Below, piece by piece: positions 34,250 through 43,562 of a stretch of 64,000 bases of DNA. Both the position numbers and the translations under genes were made by a program. Origin of the DNA: Bacterioplanoides sp965219715 (GTDB taxonomy: Bacteria; Pseudomonadota; Gammaproteobacteria; Pseudomonadales; Oceanobacteraceae); NCBI RefSeq assembly GCF_965219715.1, contig NZ_OZ244785.1:2108001-2172000 (forward strand). The letters are read 5' to 3'. The number at the start of each line of letters is the position of its first letter. The stretch's first letter is position 1. The notes under the pieces were generated by a model, which saw only the letters and a program-made list of their open reading frames with translations, had not been told where the DNA came from and made no database searches.

Positions 34250-35374
34250 ATGAAGCATTACCTTTCCGGAGGACGTGGACTGATTACTCTGGCTATCAGC
34301 GCACTTTCCTCTGCTCCAGCATTATCTCTGGAGTTGTTTGCTGATCCGGCAAACGAAGCCCAGATTGAAATGTATGGCCGAATTGCACCAGCCTCTTTTT
34401 TCGGCACAAACAAAGTGTATCGCAGCTTCGATACCAAACAGTCGGTTATTGATGACACGCGGGCAACATTAGGCGTAAACGGAACGGTAAAACAAACTTT
34501 CTGGAAACTGGAACTGGATTACGACCGCATGAATTTTCCAGGCGGCAGCGGTGATATGGAACTGCAGGTCGACAAAGCTTATGTCGGTCACAAGTTCAAC
34601 GAAAATCACTCCTTGTCATTCGGCCTGATGAACTCAGCACTGGATGACGTTGACCGTTATGGTCAGACCGCACTGGAAACCATGGTTGAGTTGCAGACGG
34701 CTCAGGACCAGGACCAGTCGATCAAATACGAAGTCAGCTACGGCCCTGTGGTTGCAGCAACCTCTTTCAGCTACAAAGCAGAATCTCAGTCCGGCGAAGC
34801 CTTTGGCGACACCTGGAACGGTTACATCGGTGTTGAATACGATATTGCCGGCTTCCGTCTGGGTGCTGAAAACCGCACCGGTTCTGAAGGCAAATCGCGT
34901 TTTGGTAAAGGCCGTTTGTACACCATTGGTGCACGGGTTACACCAATCGATAACCTTATCTTCAAATTAAACGCTTACACCCTGAAAACTCATCTGGCGC
35001 AGCGCAAATTCCTCGCCGATGGCGTGACTCAGGTTGACCTCTACACCACCGATGAAAATCGCCAGGATCGTTTATACCGCTACAACCAATTCGAAGAGAA
35101 TGAGTGGCGCGGTGCTGAATTTGGTGTGACTTACAACGTCAATGAACAATTAACACTGTCAGCTTCATGGAACTTTGAAGAACGCGACGAATGGGATCGT
35201 AACAGCAAGTACTGGACTGGTAACCAGGAACAGTACGATGAATGGGGCGATAGCCGTGAATGGCAAACTCTGACCTTACGCTACCAGCTTAACTCAAACA
35301 CCGAGTTAGCGGTTGAAGCAAGCCCTGGTGAAGCAGCCCAGAATGGCTACTCACGAATCACTGTTTTCTTCTGA
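34250..35374 (+). CDS. outer-membrane porin of the nucleic-acid block
   Basis: A 374-residue porin with a signal peptide (cleavage near ALSLE, residues 25-28). It consists of alternating short amphipathic strands, with segments such as EMYGRIAPASFFG, KLELDYDRMNF and GAEFGVTYNVNEQ, and ends in SRITVFF with the C-terminal Phe needed for barrel assembly. It is a general Gram-negative porin-like barrel of about 16 strands. The nuclease gene follows after 33 bases, so both are probably on one transcript. Given the neighbours it may admit nucleotides, nucleosides or short oligonucleotides; this is inference. Confidence 0.8.
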   Translation: MKHYLSGGRGLITLAISALSSAPALSLELFADPANEAQIEMYGRIAPASFFGTNKVYRSFDTKQSVIDDTRATLGVNGTVKQTFWKLELDYDRMNFPGGSGDMELQVDKAYVGHKFNENHSLSFGLMNSALDDVDRYGQTALETMVELQTAQDQDQSIKYEVSYGPVVAATSFSYKAESQSGEAFGDTWNGYIGVEYDIAGFRLGAENRTGSEGKSRFGKGRLYTIGARVTPIDNLIFKLNAYTLKTHLAQRKFLADGVTQVDLYTTDENRQDRLYRYNQFEENEWRGAEFGVTYNVNEQLTLSASWNFEERDEWDRNSKYWTGNQEQYDEWGDSREWQTLTLRYQLNSNTELAVEASPGEAAQNGYSRITVFF

Positions 35375-35407
35375 TTCAGCATTCTACTATTTACAGGATT
35401 CATTCTT

Positions 35408-38400
35408 ATGCGTAACAAATTAACGACAGCAATTATGCTGGCAGCTGGTGCGGTGGCATTGCCTGCACAGGCTGATATCAGCGACATTATTATTTCAGAA
35501 TACGTTGAAGGTTCTTCGAATAACAAAGCGATTGAACTGAGCAATACAGGTTCAACAGCGCACACTTTTGATGCCAGTGTGTCACTGTATTACAACACCG
35601 GCTCACACCAGAACGCGATTAAAAAGCCAGATGGCAGCAACATCCTTGAAGGTCTGACCATTGCTCCGGGTAAAAGCCTGGTTCTGCTGAATGGCCAGGC
35701 GGATCGTGCCACAATCGAGCCATTTATTCTTGAGAACGGCGGCACCCTGCAGGTAGCAGGAACTTTCTCAGAAGTTAGTCACAGTGCGATGAACTTCAAT
35801 GGAAATGACTCAGTATTTATCGGCACCGATGCCAGTACTCCCCTCGATTTAATCGGCATTCCCGGCACTTACGACGGCTGGCCAGGTAAAGACAAAACTC
35901 TGCGCCGCACAGCGGGTTCAACACCAAGCACGTCTTATGTAGCTAGTGAATGGACAACATTTGATCGTAATACCTTTGATGGCTTGGGCGCTCCAGGTGC
36001 GGCTACCAGTACTCCAAGTGCAGATATAAATGACATCATTATTTCTGAATACGTTGAAGGCTCAGGCAATAACAAAGCGATTGAGTTAACCAATACAGGT
36101 TCTCTTCCTTTCACTTTTGATAACAGCGTTTCTCTGTACTACAACAACGGCAGATTCCAGAACCAGATTCAGAAGCCAGATGGCAGCAACATTCTGGAAG
36201 GCCTGACCATTGCTGGTAAAAAAACTCTGGTTTTATTGAACGGTGAAGCAGACCGCGCAGCTATTGAACCCTTCATTACAATTAATGGCGGTGCAGTACA
36301 GTTAGCAGGTACTTTCAGTGAGGTCAGCCATAGTGCAATGAACTTCAACGGCGATGATTCCGTGTTCATTGGTACTGACTCCAGCACTCCGCTTGATCTT
36401 GTTGGTATTCCAGGTACAACCGATGGCTGGGAAGGCGAAGATCGAACTCTGCGCCGTGCAGCTGATGCAGCACAGAGTACAACTTTTGTTTCTGAACAGT
36501 GGACTGCACTGCCTCAGAACACCTTTAATGGTTTAGGTGGGACAGGCAACACAACTGCAGAATTACCAGCGACCGCATGTACTGGTAATGCTGATGTGAC
36601 CAAAGTAACAGTTGTTGAAATCCAGGGAGCAGGTTTCCGCTCTCCGTTACTGGATGGTATCGATGGTTTTGAAACCGAATCTAAATACCGTGTATCAGGG
36701 ATTGTTACCCACGTTACTGACGCCGAAGATAGCCTTAACAACTGGAAAGGCGTATACATCCAGGACGTAAACGCACCAGCAGATCGCTCAGCCTCTGATG
36801 GTATTTTAGTGGATTACAAAGGCGATGCCGTTAAGGTTGGCCAGCAGGTTTGCTTCTTAGGCAAGGTTAAAGAGAATTTTAACCGTACTCAATTTGTTGC
36901 CGAAGGTAATGCCGAAGTTGAAAACAGCAATACGGTAACACCTCGTGTAACCGATTTAGCTGTAATTCCATCTGACTATGTTTGTGCCGATGGCAAAGAG
37001 ACCTGTGCAGATGATGCACCTAAACGTCTTGATGCAGGTCGTTTGTACGAACGTCATGAAGGCATGCTGGTAAAACTGCCAGAAGATATCGACAGCAGCG
37101 TAAATGAAAAACAAACCATGCGAGTCACACGTACCTTTGGTTTTGACTTCTCTGCTTTCCGTAACAATATGGCATTAAGTTACGAACGTGTGAATCTACA
37201 TCCAAACCAAAAGCACGCAGCAGGTAGTGATGCAGCTAAAACTCAGAACTCTGAGAATAAGGCGCGCCTTTTAGTTGTAGAAAGCGAAATCAAAGCTGAA
37301 AATGGTGATATTCCTTACTACCCAGCATTTAAGAGCGACCCAAATAACAATGAAATCCTAGTGGATGACAGCGTTGTTGGGATGCAGGGCTTTATCGATT
37401 ATAGCTTCAGTCAATATCGAATCATTCCAACCGAAAATGTCACGTCTTCTAACTTTATTCACAATATTGGACGCACCAGCAAACCTGAATTAAAAGTAGA
37501 GTTAGCAAGTAATGAATTTGAGTTAAAAGTTGCTTCAGCAAACGTACTGAATTATTTCAACTCTCCATTTGGCGGTGATCGCAACAACTTTGGTAGTAAC
37601 CGTGGTGCGTCGTTGGAAGTGGAGTTTAACCGACAGCGCGCAAAACTGACTGAAGCGTTGTATCGTCTTGATGCTGACATCTTAGGCTTGATGGAAGTTG
37701 AAAATAACGGTTTCTCACGTGATGGTGCCTTGGGTCAGATTGTCGCTGACATTAATCAGAAATACCTGCGTATCGATTACAGTGGCCGTAACCGAGATGA
37801 CTCTGTAACGAACCGCTATAACATGGTGGGTATTGATACCGACGGCAACTTGGAAATTGATCAATACGACACCATCGGTACAGATGTAATTACCAATGCA
37901 TTGATCTATCGTCCAAGCAAAGTCAGCCTTAAGTCGGTTGATATTATTGAAATGCCAAATCAGCAAGCCAAAAACATTGTTGATGAAAAAACAGGCCAAG
38001 TTCTGACTGATAGTGCGGGACGTTTATTGAGCAGCGGTAGCGCACGTCAACGAAACACTGTTGTTGCTACGTTCATCGTTAACAACACCGGTAAAGAACT
38101 GACTGTCGCGGTTAACCACTTCAAGTCTAAAGGTTCTAACTGTATCGATGACTGGCAAAACACAGCAAAAGCTGGCGAAGCTGTTAAGTATGAAGTAGTG
38201 GATACAGACTTCCAGGGCCAGTGTGAGCACTTCCGTAACGCAACCGCTCTGTACCTTGGCCAGGAAATGGCAAAATACCCAGGCGACAAAATCATTCTGG
38301 GTGACCTGAATGCATATGGACAAGAAGAACCGACTCTGATTTTGACTGAAATCCCAGCAGGTCAGACGATTCGCACAGCTGGCGATACCTTTATTGGCAA

Positions 38401-39283
38401 TCGCCCGCAATTCGGAAGCAGCAATAAAGGTGTCGAACTGACCAAAGGTTTTGGTTACATCAACGCTGTTAAGAAGCAAGATGAATTAAACTCTCGTTCA
38501 AGCTTCAGCTTCTCGTTCAGCGAAACACTAGGCTCTCTGGACCATATTCTGGTTTCTCCAAGCCTGAATAACAGAATAAAAGACGCCATCGACTGGAACA
38601 TTAACAGTATCGAGTCCACGTTATTCGACTATTCGGAGCAACGTCGTAGCAGCAGTCGTGGAACCTTAAGCTACAATAAAGGCCCGGATGAAGTTCCGGT
38701 TTCGGCAGGCTCAAGTCAGAAGCGCGATGTTACACCAGAAGAAAATGCTGAAAATGCGCTGCGCTTCCATAAGAAAAGCGATGGTACTGTCGACCTGACT
38801 CACTACCGAACTTCAGACCACGATCCGGTTATTGTGTCTCTGGCATATAAATATCTGGAAGCTGGCAACAATGTTCGTCGCTTTGTAATCAACAGCAGCC
38901 GTATCGAATTGCCTTATGTGACCGCAGATACTGCATTAACTGGTGATGTTGTAAAAGTGGAAGTATCGGCAAAGGATCATCAGGACACGACTGGAGTGAG
39001 CATCCCAACTCCTGCACTGTCAAAAGATGGAGCGCAATCTGTAATGGTTGAAATCAATGGCCTGGAAAATGGTCGTTACGAATTCCGTCAATACACCACG
39101 CGCGATGGCGCTGTTGTAGCAGGATCAGAAATGAAGTTTGAAGCTATTGTTTCTCGAACTGACAGCGTAACACCACAAATCGTCACTCCGGAATACGACG
39201 GTTCCGGCGGTGGTGGTCATATGGCCTGGTGGATGTTGGCATTAGCTGGTCTGATGCTGGGTCGCCGCAACGCCAAAGCCTGA
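35408..39283 (+). CDS. exeM: ExeM-type extracellular nuclease with two lamin-tail domains and GlyGly-CTERM
   Basis: A 1291-residue secreted nuclease. The signal peptide ends at LPAQA (residue 22). Two near-identical lamin-tail domains follow (about 22-195 and 205-385; both contain IIISEYVEGS and AMNFNG). A nuclease-associated OB-fold lies near 405-500. The endonuclease/exonuclease/phosphatase domain spans about 695-1170: ASANVLNYF, DILGLMEVENNG, VAVNHFKSKGS, ILGDLNAYG, SLDHILVSPSL and TSDHDPVIVSL carry the catalytic Asn, Glu, Asp and His residues. The C-terminus GSGGGGHMAWWMLALAGLMLGRR is a GlyGly-CTERM signal for rhombosortase and type II secretion. In Shewanella ExeM degrades extracellular DNA and aids biofilm turnover. 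A strong terminator follows. Confidence 0.92.
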   Translation: MRNKLTTAIMLAAGAVALPAQADISDIIISEYVEGSSNNKAIELSNTGSTAHTFDASVSLYYNTGSHQNAIKKPDGSNILEGLTIAPGKSLVLLNGQADRATIEPFILENGGTLQVAGTFSEVSHSAMNFNGNDSVFIGTDASTPLDLIGIPGTYDGWPGKDKTLRRTAGSTPSTSYVASEWTTFDRNTFDGLGAPGAATSTPSADINDIIISEYVEGSGNNKAIELTNTGSLPFTFDNSVSLYYNNGRFQNQIQKPDGSNILEGLTIAGKKTLVLLNGEADRAAIEPFITINGGAVQLAGTFSEVSHSAMNFNGDDSVFIGTDSSTPLDLVGIPGTTDGWEGEDRTLRRAADAAQSTTFVSEQWTALPQNTFNGLGGTGNTTAELPATACTGNADVTKVTVVEIQGAGFRSPLLDGIDGFETESKYRVSGIVTHVTDAEDSLNNWKGVYIQDVNAPADRSASDGILVDYKGDAVKVGQQVCFLGKVKENFNRTQFVAEGNAEVENSNTVTPRVTDLAVIPSDYVCADGKETCADDAPKRLDAGRLYERHEGMLVKLPEDIDSSVNEKQTMRVTRTFGFDFSAFRNNMALSYERVNLHPNQKHAAGSDAAKTQNSENKARLLVVESEIKAENGDIPYYPAFKSDPNNNEILVDDSVVGMQGFIDYSFSQYRIIPTENVTSSNFIHNIGRTSKPELKVELASNEFELKVASANVLNYFNSPFGGDRNNFGSNRGASLEVEFNRQRAKLTEALYRLDADILGLMEVENNGFSRDGALGQIVADINQKYLRIDYSGRNRDDSVTNRYNMVGIDTDGNLEIDQYDTIGTDVITNALIYRPSKVSLKSVDIIEMPNQQAKNIVDEKTGQVLTDSAGRLLSSGSARQRNTVVATFIVNNTGKELTVAVNHFKSKGSNCIDDWQNTAKAGEAVKYEVVDTDFQGQCEHFRNATALYLGQEMAKYPGDKIILGDLNAYGQEEPTLILTEIPAGQTIRTAGDTFIGNRPQFGSSNKGVELTKGFGYINAVKKQDELNSRSSFSFSFSETLGSLDHILVSPSLNNRIKDAIDWNINSIESTLFDYSEQRRSSSRGTLSYNKGPDEVPVSAGSSQKRDVTPEENAENALRFHKKSDGTVDLTHYRTSDHDPVIVSLAYKYLEAGNNVRRFVINSSRIELPYVTADTALTGDVVKVEVSAKDHQDTTGVSIPTPALSKDGAQSVMVEINGLENGRYEFRQYTTRDGAVVAGSEMKFEAIVSRTDSVTPQIVTPEYDGSGGGGHMAWWMLALAGLMLGRRNAKA

Positions 39284-39300
39284 TTTTAACGGCTTATCAT

Positions 39301-39323
39301 AAAAGGGGCTTCGGCCCCTTTTT
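39301..39323 (+). terminator. rho-independent terminator after exeM
   Basis: A 9-bp stem AAAAGGGGC / GCCCCTTTT with a TTCG tetraloop and a T run. Confidence 0.93.
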
Positions 39324-39401
39324 CACTATTTTTCTTTCGCATCACAAACCGACGCTCTAAGCAGTAACAGCAATCTGCTGATTTAATTAATGGAGATCTG
39401 C

Positions 39402-41441
39402 ATGAAAAAGTTCACTCATTTCGCCCTGTTCCTGGCAGTCACTGCCGGAATTTATGGTTGCGACACCATTAATCAAAACTCCAGCAGTAATCAGTCTGCC
39501 AATGATGCGGTATTTGAGCTGACCATTGCTCATATTAACGACACCCATTCAAGCTTTGACCCGGTACCGTCAAGCTTTCTGATGAATGAAGAAAAGGTAT
39601 ATAACGAATTTGGTGGTCATCCCCGACTGCTGACCAAAGTTCAGGAATACAAACAGGCTGCCCGCGACAATAATCAAAGCATGCTATTCCTGCATGGTGG
39701 CGATGCCTGGCAAGGCAGTGCGTATTTTAAACTGAACGAAGGCCGTGCAAACGCGGATATTCTCAGTCAGTTTGATTTAGATGCCATGGCACTGGGCAAC
39801 CATGAATTCGATCTGAGCAACGCTCATTTAAATGAATTTCTGAATACGATTAATTTTCCGGTTGTTGCAGCCAATATCGACATCTCGGCTGATGCAGATC
39901 TGAAAGACCAGAAAAATTTATTGCCATACGTATTGTTTGAGTTTGATGGCAATAACAAAACCCGCCTGCCGGCCGATGCAAAAATTCCGGCCGACAACAA
40001 TATCGTTGCCGTGTTTGGCATCACTCTGGACGACATGGCAAATATTTCCGTTTCTACCGGCGATGTTAAATTCTTTAACATGGCAGAGTCGGCACAGAAT
40101 ACGGTGAACGAATTACAAGCCCGGGGCATCAACAAAATTATTGCTCTGACGCATATTGGCACAGCACAAGACATCGAATTAGCATCCAAGGTTAATGGCA
40201 TCGATGTGATTGTTGGCGGCCATTCCCATACCCTGCTGGGTGACTTTGTTGATCTGGGTTTACCGATGGAAGGTGATTATGCGCAACAGGTGACTAACCC
40301 GAATCAATCGACTAAAACCTGTATCGTCCAGGCGGGTTCCTACGCGCAAGCCGTTGGCCTGCTGAGCGTAAGTTTTTCTTCCAGCGGTGAGCAACTGAAT
40401 TGCCGTGGTGGGAATACACTATTAAGTAATGACGATTTTTACTCACAAGCGAACCGAATTGGTCAACATCGTCTGGACACAGATAAAACGACAGCCGTAA
40501 AAATGTTTATTGCGGCCAACGACAAAATTGCAATCACCGCAGAAGAGCAGGCACTGCGTAAACACATTAACCAACACTACAAAACTGCGGTGAATCAGGC
40601 TTATGGTAAACCGGTTGCTTATGTGCCAAAAACTCTGATCCATGGTCGTCGCCCCGGTGATAACGGCACAGATCCACAGCATGGTTCGGCAGTTGCTCCA
40701 TTAGTGGGTGAAGGTTTTTATTATTGGGCGTCGCAACCAGAAGTTGTTGCAGTATCTGGACTGAAACCTGATTTCGCATTATTAGGGGCCGGTGGTGTAC
40801 GTACTAATATTTCCCAGGGGAAATTACGTGAAGGTCATATTCGTCTGGAGCTGTTACCGTTCGCGAATGCCCTGGCGATTGTGCCATTAACCAAAGCCAC
40901 CATCAGCGAGTTACTGGAAAACGTCATTAACGCAACTTTGCCTGAAGGTGCCCATGCTGGAAAATTCCCTTATTCCGGCCACTTACGTTACACCTTCAGC
41001 GAGCAACAAGCGGGGGTAAAAGGTAAAATTACTCAGCTGGAATATAATTCCGGCACTATCGAACAGCCAGTATGGCAACCGCTGCAAGACGGCCAGCTCT
41101 ATAACGTTGTTATGACGGCTTACAATGCCAATGGTAATGACGGCTGGACTGCCATGTACGATGCTCAGCAGGCAACCAGTGGTCGGGTCGACATCGCCTA
41201 TGTTGATAACAAATTAACGGCATTCCCTATCAGCCATATTGAACGCAATGGTAAAAAGCTGAAAGCCATTTACCAATCTGAACCGCTGAACTGTAAAGCA
41301 AGTACTGTTCGTTGTGACACAGATGCACAAGCTGTGATCGATTTTATTAGTGAGGAACGCGCTCCATTACGTCCTTTTGCTGATTCATTAGTGAATTTCG
41401 TCCGCATTGATGAAAATCACGCAAAAACTTCCGAAGAATAA
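39402..41441 (+). CDS. 5'-nucleotidase lipoprotein (UshA/NadN-like)
   Basis: A 679-residue lipoprotein: basic start MKKFTHF, hydrophobic core and lipobox AGIYGC (about Cys20). ATG 39402 was chosen because GGAGA lies 8 bases before it; an in-frame ATG at 39390 is less well placed. The N-terminal metallophosphatase domain has the di-metal motifs AHINDTHSSF, HGGDAWQGS, GNHEFDLS, LTHIGTAQD and GGHSH. The C-terminal 5'-nucleotidase domain has GAGGVRTNISQG and the substrate-stacking region with YNANGNDGW. It should remove phosphate from nucleotides (or split NAD-type compounds) outside the inner membrane, feeding nucleosides to the NupC-type carrier encoded next. Confidence 0.92.
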   Translation: MKKFTHFALFLAVTAGIYGCDTINQNSSSNQSANDAVFELTIAHINDTHSSFDPVPSSFLMNEEKVYNEFGGHPRLLTKVQEYKQAARDNNQSMLFLHGGDAWQGSAYFKLNEGRANADILSQFDLDAMALGNHEFDLSNAHLNEFLNTINFPVVAANIDISADADLKDQKNLLPYVLFEFDGNNKTRLPADAKIPADNNIVAVFGITLDDMANISVSTGDVKFFNMAESAQNTVNELQARGINKIIALTHIGTAQDIELASKVNGIDVIVGGHSHTLLGDFVDLGLPMEGDYAQQVTNPNQSTKTCIVQAGSYAQAVGLLSVSFSSSGEQLNCRGGNTLLSNDDFYSQANRIGQHRLDTDKTTAVKMFIAANDKIAITAEEQALRKHINQHYKTAVNQAYGKPVAYVPKTLIHGRRPGDNGTDPQHGSAVAPLVGEGFYYWASQPEVVAVSGLKPDFALLGAGGVRTNISQGKLREGHIRLELLPFANALAIVPLTKATISELLENVINATLPEGAHAGKFPYSGHLRYTFSEQQAGVKGKITQLEYNSGTIEQPVWQPLQDGQLYNVVMTAYNANGNDGWTAMYDAQQATSGRVDIAYVDNKLTAFPISHIERNGKKLKAIYQSEPLNCKASTVRCDTDAQAVIDFISEERAPLRPFADSLVNFVRIDENHAKTSEE

Positions 41442-41469
41442 CCGAATACTGGCTAGTTTCTGCACATAA

Positions 41470-41505
41470 GGCGGTAGATTTCTGATAGAATCGCCGCCAA
41501 TTTTT
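41470..41505 (+). terminator. terminator after the 5'-nucleotidase gene
   Basis: Stem GGCGGT-GATT / GAATCG-CCGCC (one bulge and some wobble pairs), followed by AATTTTT. Read-through to nupC remains possible. Confidence 0.65.
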
Positions 41506-41571
41506 GGCCCCTTCTGATTACAGAAATCAGCAGCCGAATCGGCCTGATTATTTCGTCCCCTGGAGCACCGT

Positions 41572-42819
41572 ATGAGCCTGGTAATAAGCTTAATTGGAAT
41601 GCTGGTTTTGCTAAGCCTGGCGTTCTTACTATCTGAGAAGAAGAAGTCGATCAACCTGAGACTGGTTGGTCTGGCGCTGACTACCCAGATCGTTTTTGCC
41701 GCCCTGGTGCTTTATATCCCTGCCGGTCAAGCTGTACTCAACTCTTTGACCTCTGCCATCGCCAGCGTCATCAATTATGCTCAGGATGGCATGGTATTTA
41801 TGTTTGGTGGTCTGGCCACCGATAAAATGCATGAAGTATTTCCCGATAAAGGTTTTGTATTTGCCTTTAAAGTGTTGCCTATCGTGGTGTTTTTCTCCGC
41901 TCTGGTAGCCGTGTTATACCACTACGGTGTTATGCAAATGGTGGTGAAAGTGCTGGGTGGTGGTTTACGCAAATTATTGGGCACCAGCCCGGCAGAGTCG
42001 TTGTCGGCAACTTCCAATATTTTTGTTGGTCAAACAGAAGCACCATTAGTGGTTCGCCCTTATATTTCACGCATGACCCGTTCGGAATTATTTGCCGTTA
42101 TGGTTGGCGGCCTGGCCTCCATTGCCGGTTCTGTGATGGCGGGTTATACCGCCATGGGCGTTGAACTGAAATACCTGATCGCCGCCAGCTTTATGTCTGC
42201 ACCTGGTGGTATTCTGATGGCGAAAATTATTATTCCCGAAACGGAAAAAACCGCACAGGCAGGTGAAGTCGAAGAGATTGCACCACAGGATAAACCGGCT
42301 AATGCGATTGATGCTGCGGCCACCGGTGCAGCCGATGGCCTCAAACTGGCGGCGAATATTGGTGGTATGTTAATCGCGTTTATCAGCCTGATTGCGTTGT
42401 TAAACGGTATGTTGGGTGGTGTTGCCGGCTGGTTCGGCGCCGAAGGTCTGACCATTCAGGAAATCCTGGGATACTTATTCGCTCCACTGGCCTGGGTAAT
42501 TGGTGTTCCCGGCACAGAAATTTCTGCCGTAGGTTCTTTAATTGGCCAAAAACTGATTCTTAATGAATTCGTTGCCTATGCCGAATTTATTAACATCAAA
42601 GATGGTTTGTCACCGGGCAGCCAGGTTATTGCAACCTTTGCTTTATGTGGTTTTGCCAACTTATCTTCTATCGCAATTTTACTGGGCGGTTTAGGAACAA
42701 TGGCTCCTAACCGTCGCCAGGAAATTGCCAGCCTGGGCTTAAAAGCTGTTGCTGCCGGTACACTCGCTAATCTGATGAGTGCAACCATCGCTGGCATGTT
42801 CGCTAACCTGGCGATGTAA
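41572..42819 (+). CDS. nupC: concentrative nucleoside transporter, NupC/CNT family
   Basis: A 415-residue inner-membrane carrier of the CNT family, close in size to Vibrio cholerae CNT and E. coli NupC. About eight to ten membrane segments are seen. The substrate/cation motif GQTEAPLVVRPY, a re-entrant FALCGFANLSSIAI and the NEFVAY helix are all present. It carries nucleosides into the cell with sodium or protons. It lies between the 5'-nucleotidase and uridine kinase genes, completing uptake of nucleosides made outside. Specificity (pyrimidine or broad) cannot be read from the sequence by eye. Confidence 0.92.
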   Translation: MSLVISLIGMLVLLSLAFLLSEKKKSINLRLVGLALTTQIVFAALVLYIPAGQAVLNSLTSAIASVINYAQDGMVFMFGGLATDKMHEVFPDKGFVFAFKVLPIVVFFSALVAVLYHYGVMQMVVKVLGGGLRKLLGTSPAESLSATSNIFVGQTEAPLVVRPYISRMTRSELFAVMVGGLASIAGSVMAGYTAMGVELKYLIAASFMSAPGGILMAKIIIPETEKTAQAGEVEEIAPQDKPANAIDAAATGAADGLKLAANIGGMLIAFISLIALLNGMLGGVAGWFGAEGLTIQEILGYLFAPLAWVIGVPGTEISAVGSLIGQKLILNEFVAYAEFINIKDGLSPGSQVIATFALCGFANLSSIAILLGGLGTMAPNRRQEIASLGLKAVAAGTLANLMSATIAGMFANLAM

Positions 42820-42827
42820 TTTTCTTT

Positions 42828-42859
42828 CGGCTTAATCCTGGATTAAGCCGGCATTTTCT
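42828..42859 (+). terminator. hairpin terminator between nupC and udk
   Basis: A 10-bp perfect stem CGGCTTAATC / GATTAAGCCG with a 3-base loop and T-rich tail (GCATTTTCTATTTTTTT). It may be partly read through into udk. Confidence 0.7.
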
Positions 42860-42881
42860 ATTTTTTTAAAACGGCGGCACT

Positions 42882-43499
42882 ATGTCAAAGTCCCCTCTTC
42901 TTGTTGGTATTGCCGGTGCATCTGCATCCGGCAAAACCTCACTGGCAAAAACAATTCAGGAATGTCTGCCAAGTGAACAAATTCAACTGATCTGTGAAGA
43001 CAGTTATTATCACGATCAATCACATTTGAGTATTGAAGAAAGGGAATTCACCAACTACGACCATCCATTATCAACGGATCACGATTTATTACATCGTCAT
43101 CTGGAGATGTTAAAAAGTGGTCGTTCTATCGAAGCCCCAACTTATGACTTTACGATTCACACCCGTAGTCAGGACAAGGTCAAAGTTAATCCAACGCCAA
43201 TTATTGTGGTTGAGGGCATCATGCTGTTCACCCACGAGCAGCTACGCGACACGATGGATTTGAAGATCTTTGTCGATGCTCCACTGGATATCTGCTTAAT
43301 GCGTCGCATCCAGCGCGATATGGTTGAACGTAACCGTACGCTGGAGTCCATTTTTGAACAGTATGAGCGCACAGTGCGGCCGGGTTACCACAACTTTATC
43401 CGCCCAACGATGGAATATGCAGACATCATTGTGCCTCGTGGTGGCAAAAACAAAATTGCCATCGACCTGATCGAAACCAAATTAAAATCCATGGTTTGA
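42882..43499 (+). CDS. udk: uridine/cytidine kinase
   Basis: A 205-residue P-loop kinase, normal size for Udk. The Walker A motif is GASASGKTS at residues 12-20. EDSYYHDQSHLS, NYDHPLSTDHDLL, PTYDFTIHTR and VVEGIMLF are conserved uridine-kinase segments; the R-rich lid is RRIQRDMVERNR. It phosphorylates uridine and cytidine to the monophosphates in the cytoplasm, trapping imported nucleosides. It follows the nucleoside carrier on the same strand, so a role in salvage of imported pyrimidine nucleosides is well supported. Confidence 0.94.
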   Translation: MSKSPLLVGIAGASASGKTSLAKTIQECLPSEQIQLICEDSYYHDQSHLSIEEREFTNYDHPLSTDHDLLHRHLEMLKSGRSIEAPTYDFTIHTRSQDKVKVNPTPIIVVEGIMLFTHEQLRDTMDLKIFVDAPLDICLMRRIQRDMVERNRTLESIFEQYERTVRPGYHNFIRPTMEYADIIVPRGGKNKIAIDLIETKLKSMV

Positions 43500-43562
43500 T
43501 TCGGTTTTTAACAGAGAAAAATTGTTGTTCTGTTTTATCAACCCAGGCTTTTCGGTGGTCTT

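Noticed and set aside
34250..35374. Porin as maltoporin
   Set aside because: No maltoporin features or sugar genes nearby; context points to nucleic-acid products.
38024..38479. 151-codon minus-strand frame
   Set aside because: Opposite the catalytic domain of the ExeM-type nuclease; a shadow frame.
41484..41492. TGATAGAAT as a -10 element for nupC
   Set aside because: It lies inside the hairpin of a likely terminator for the 5'-nucleotidase gene and has no fitting -35.
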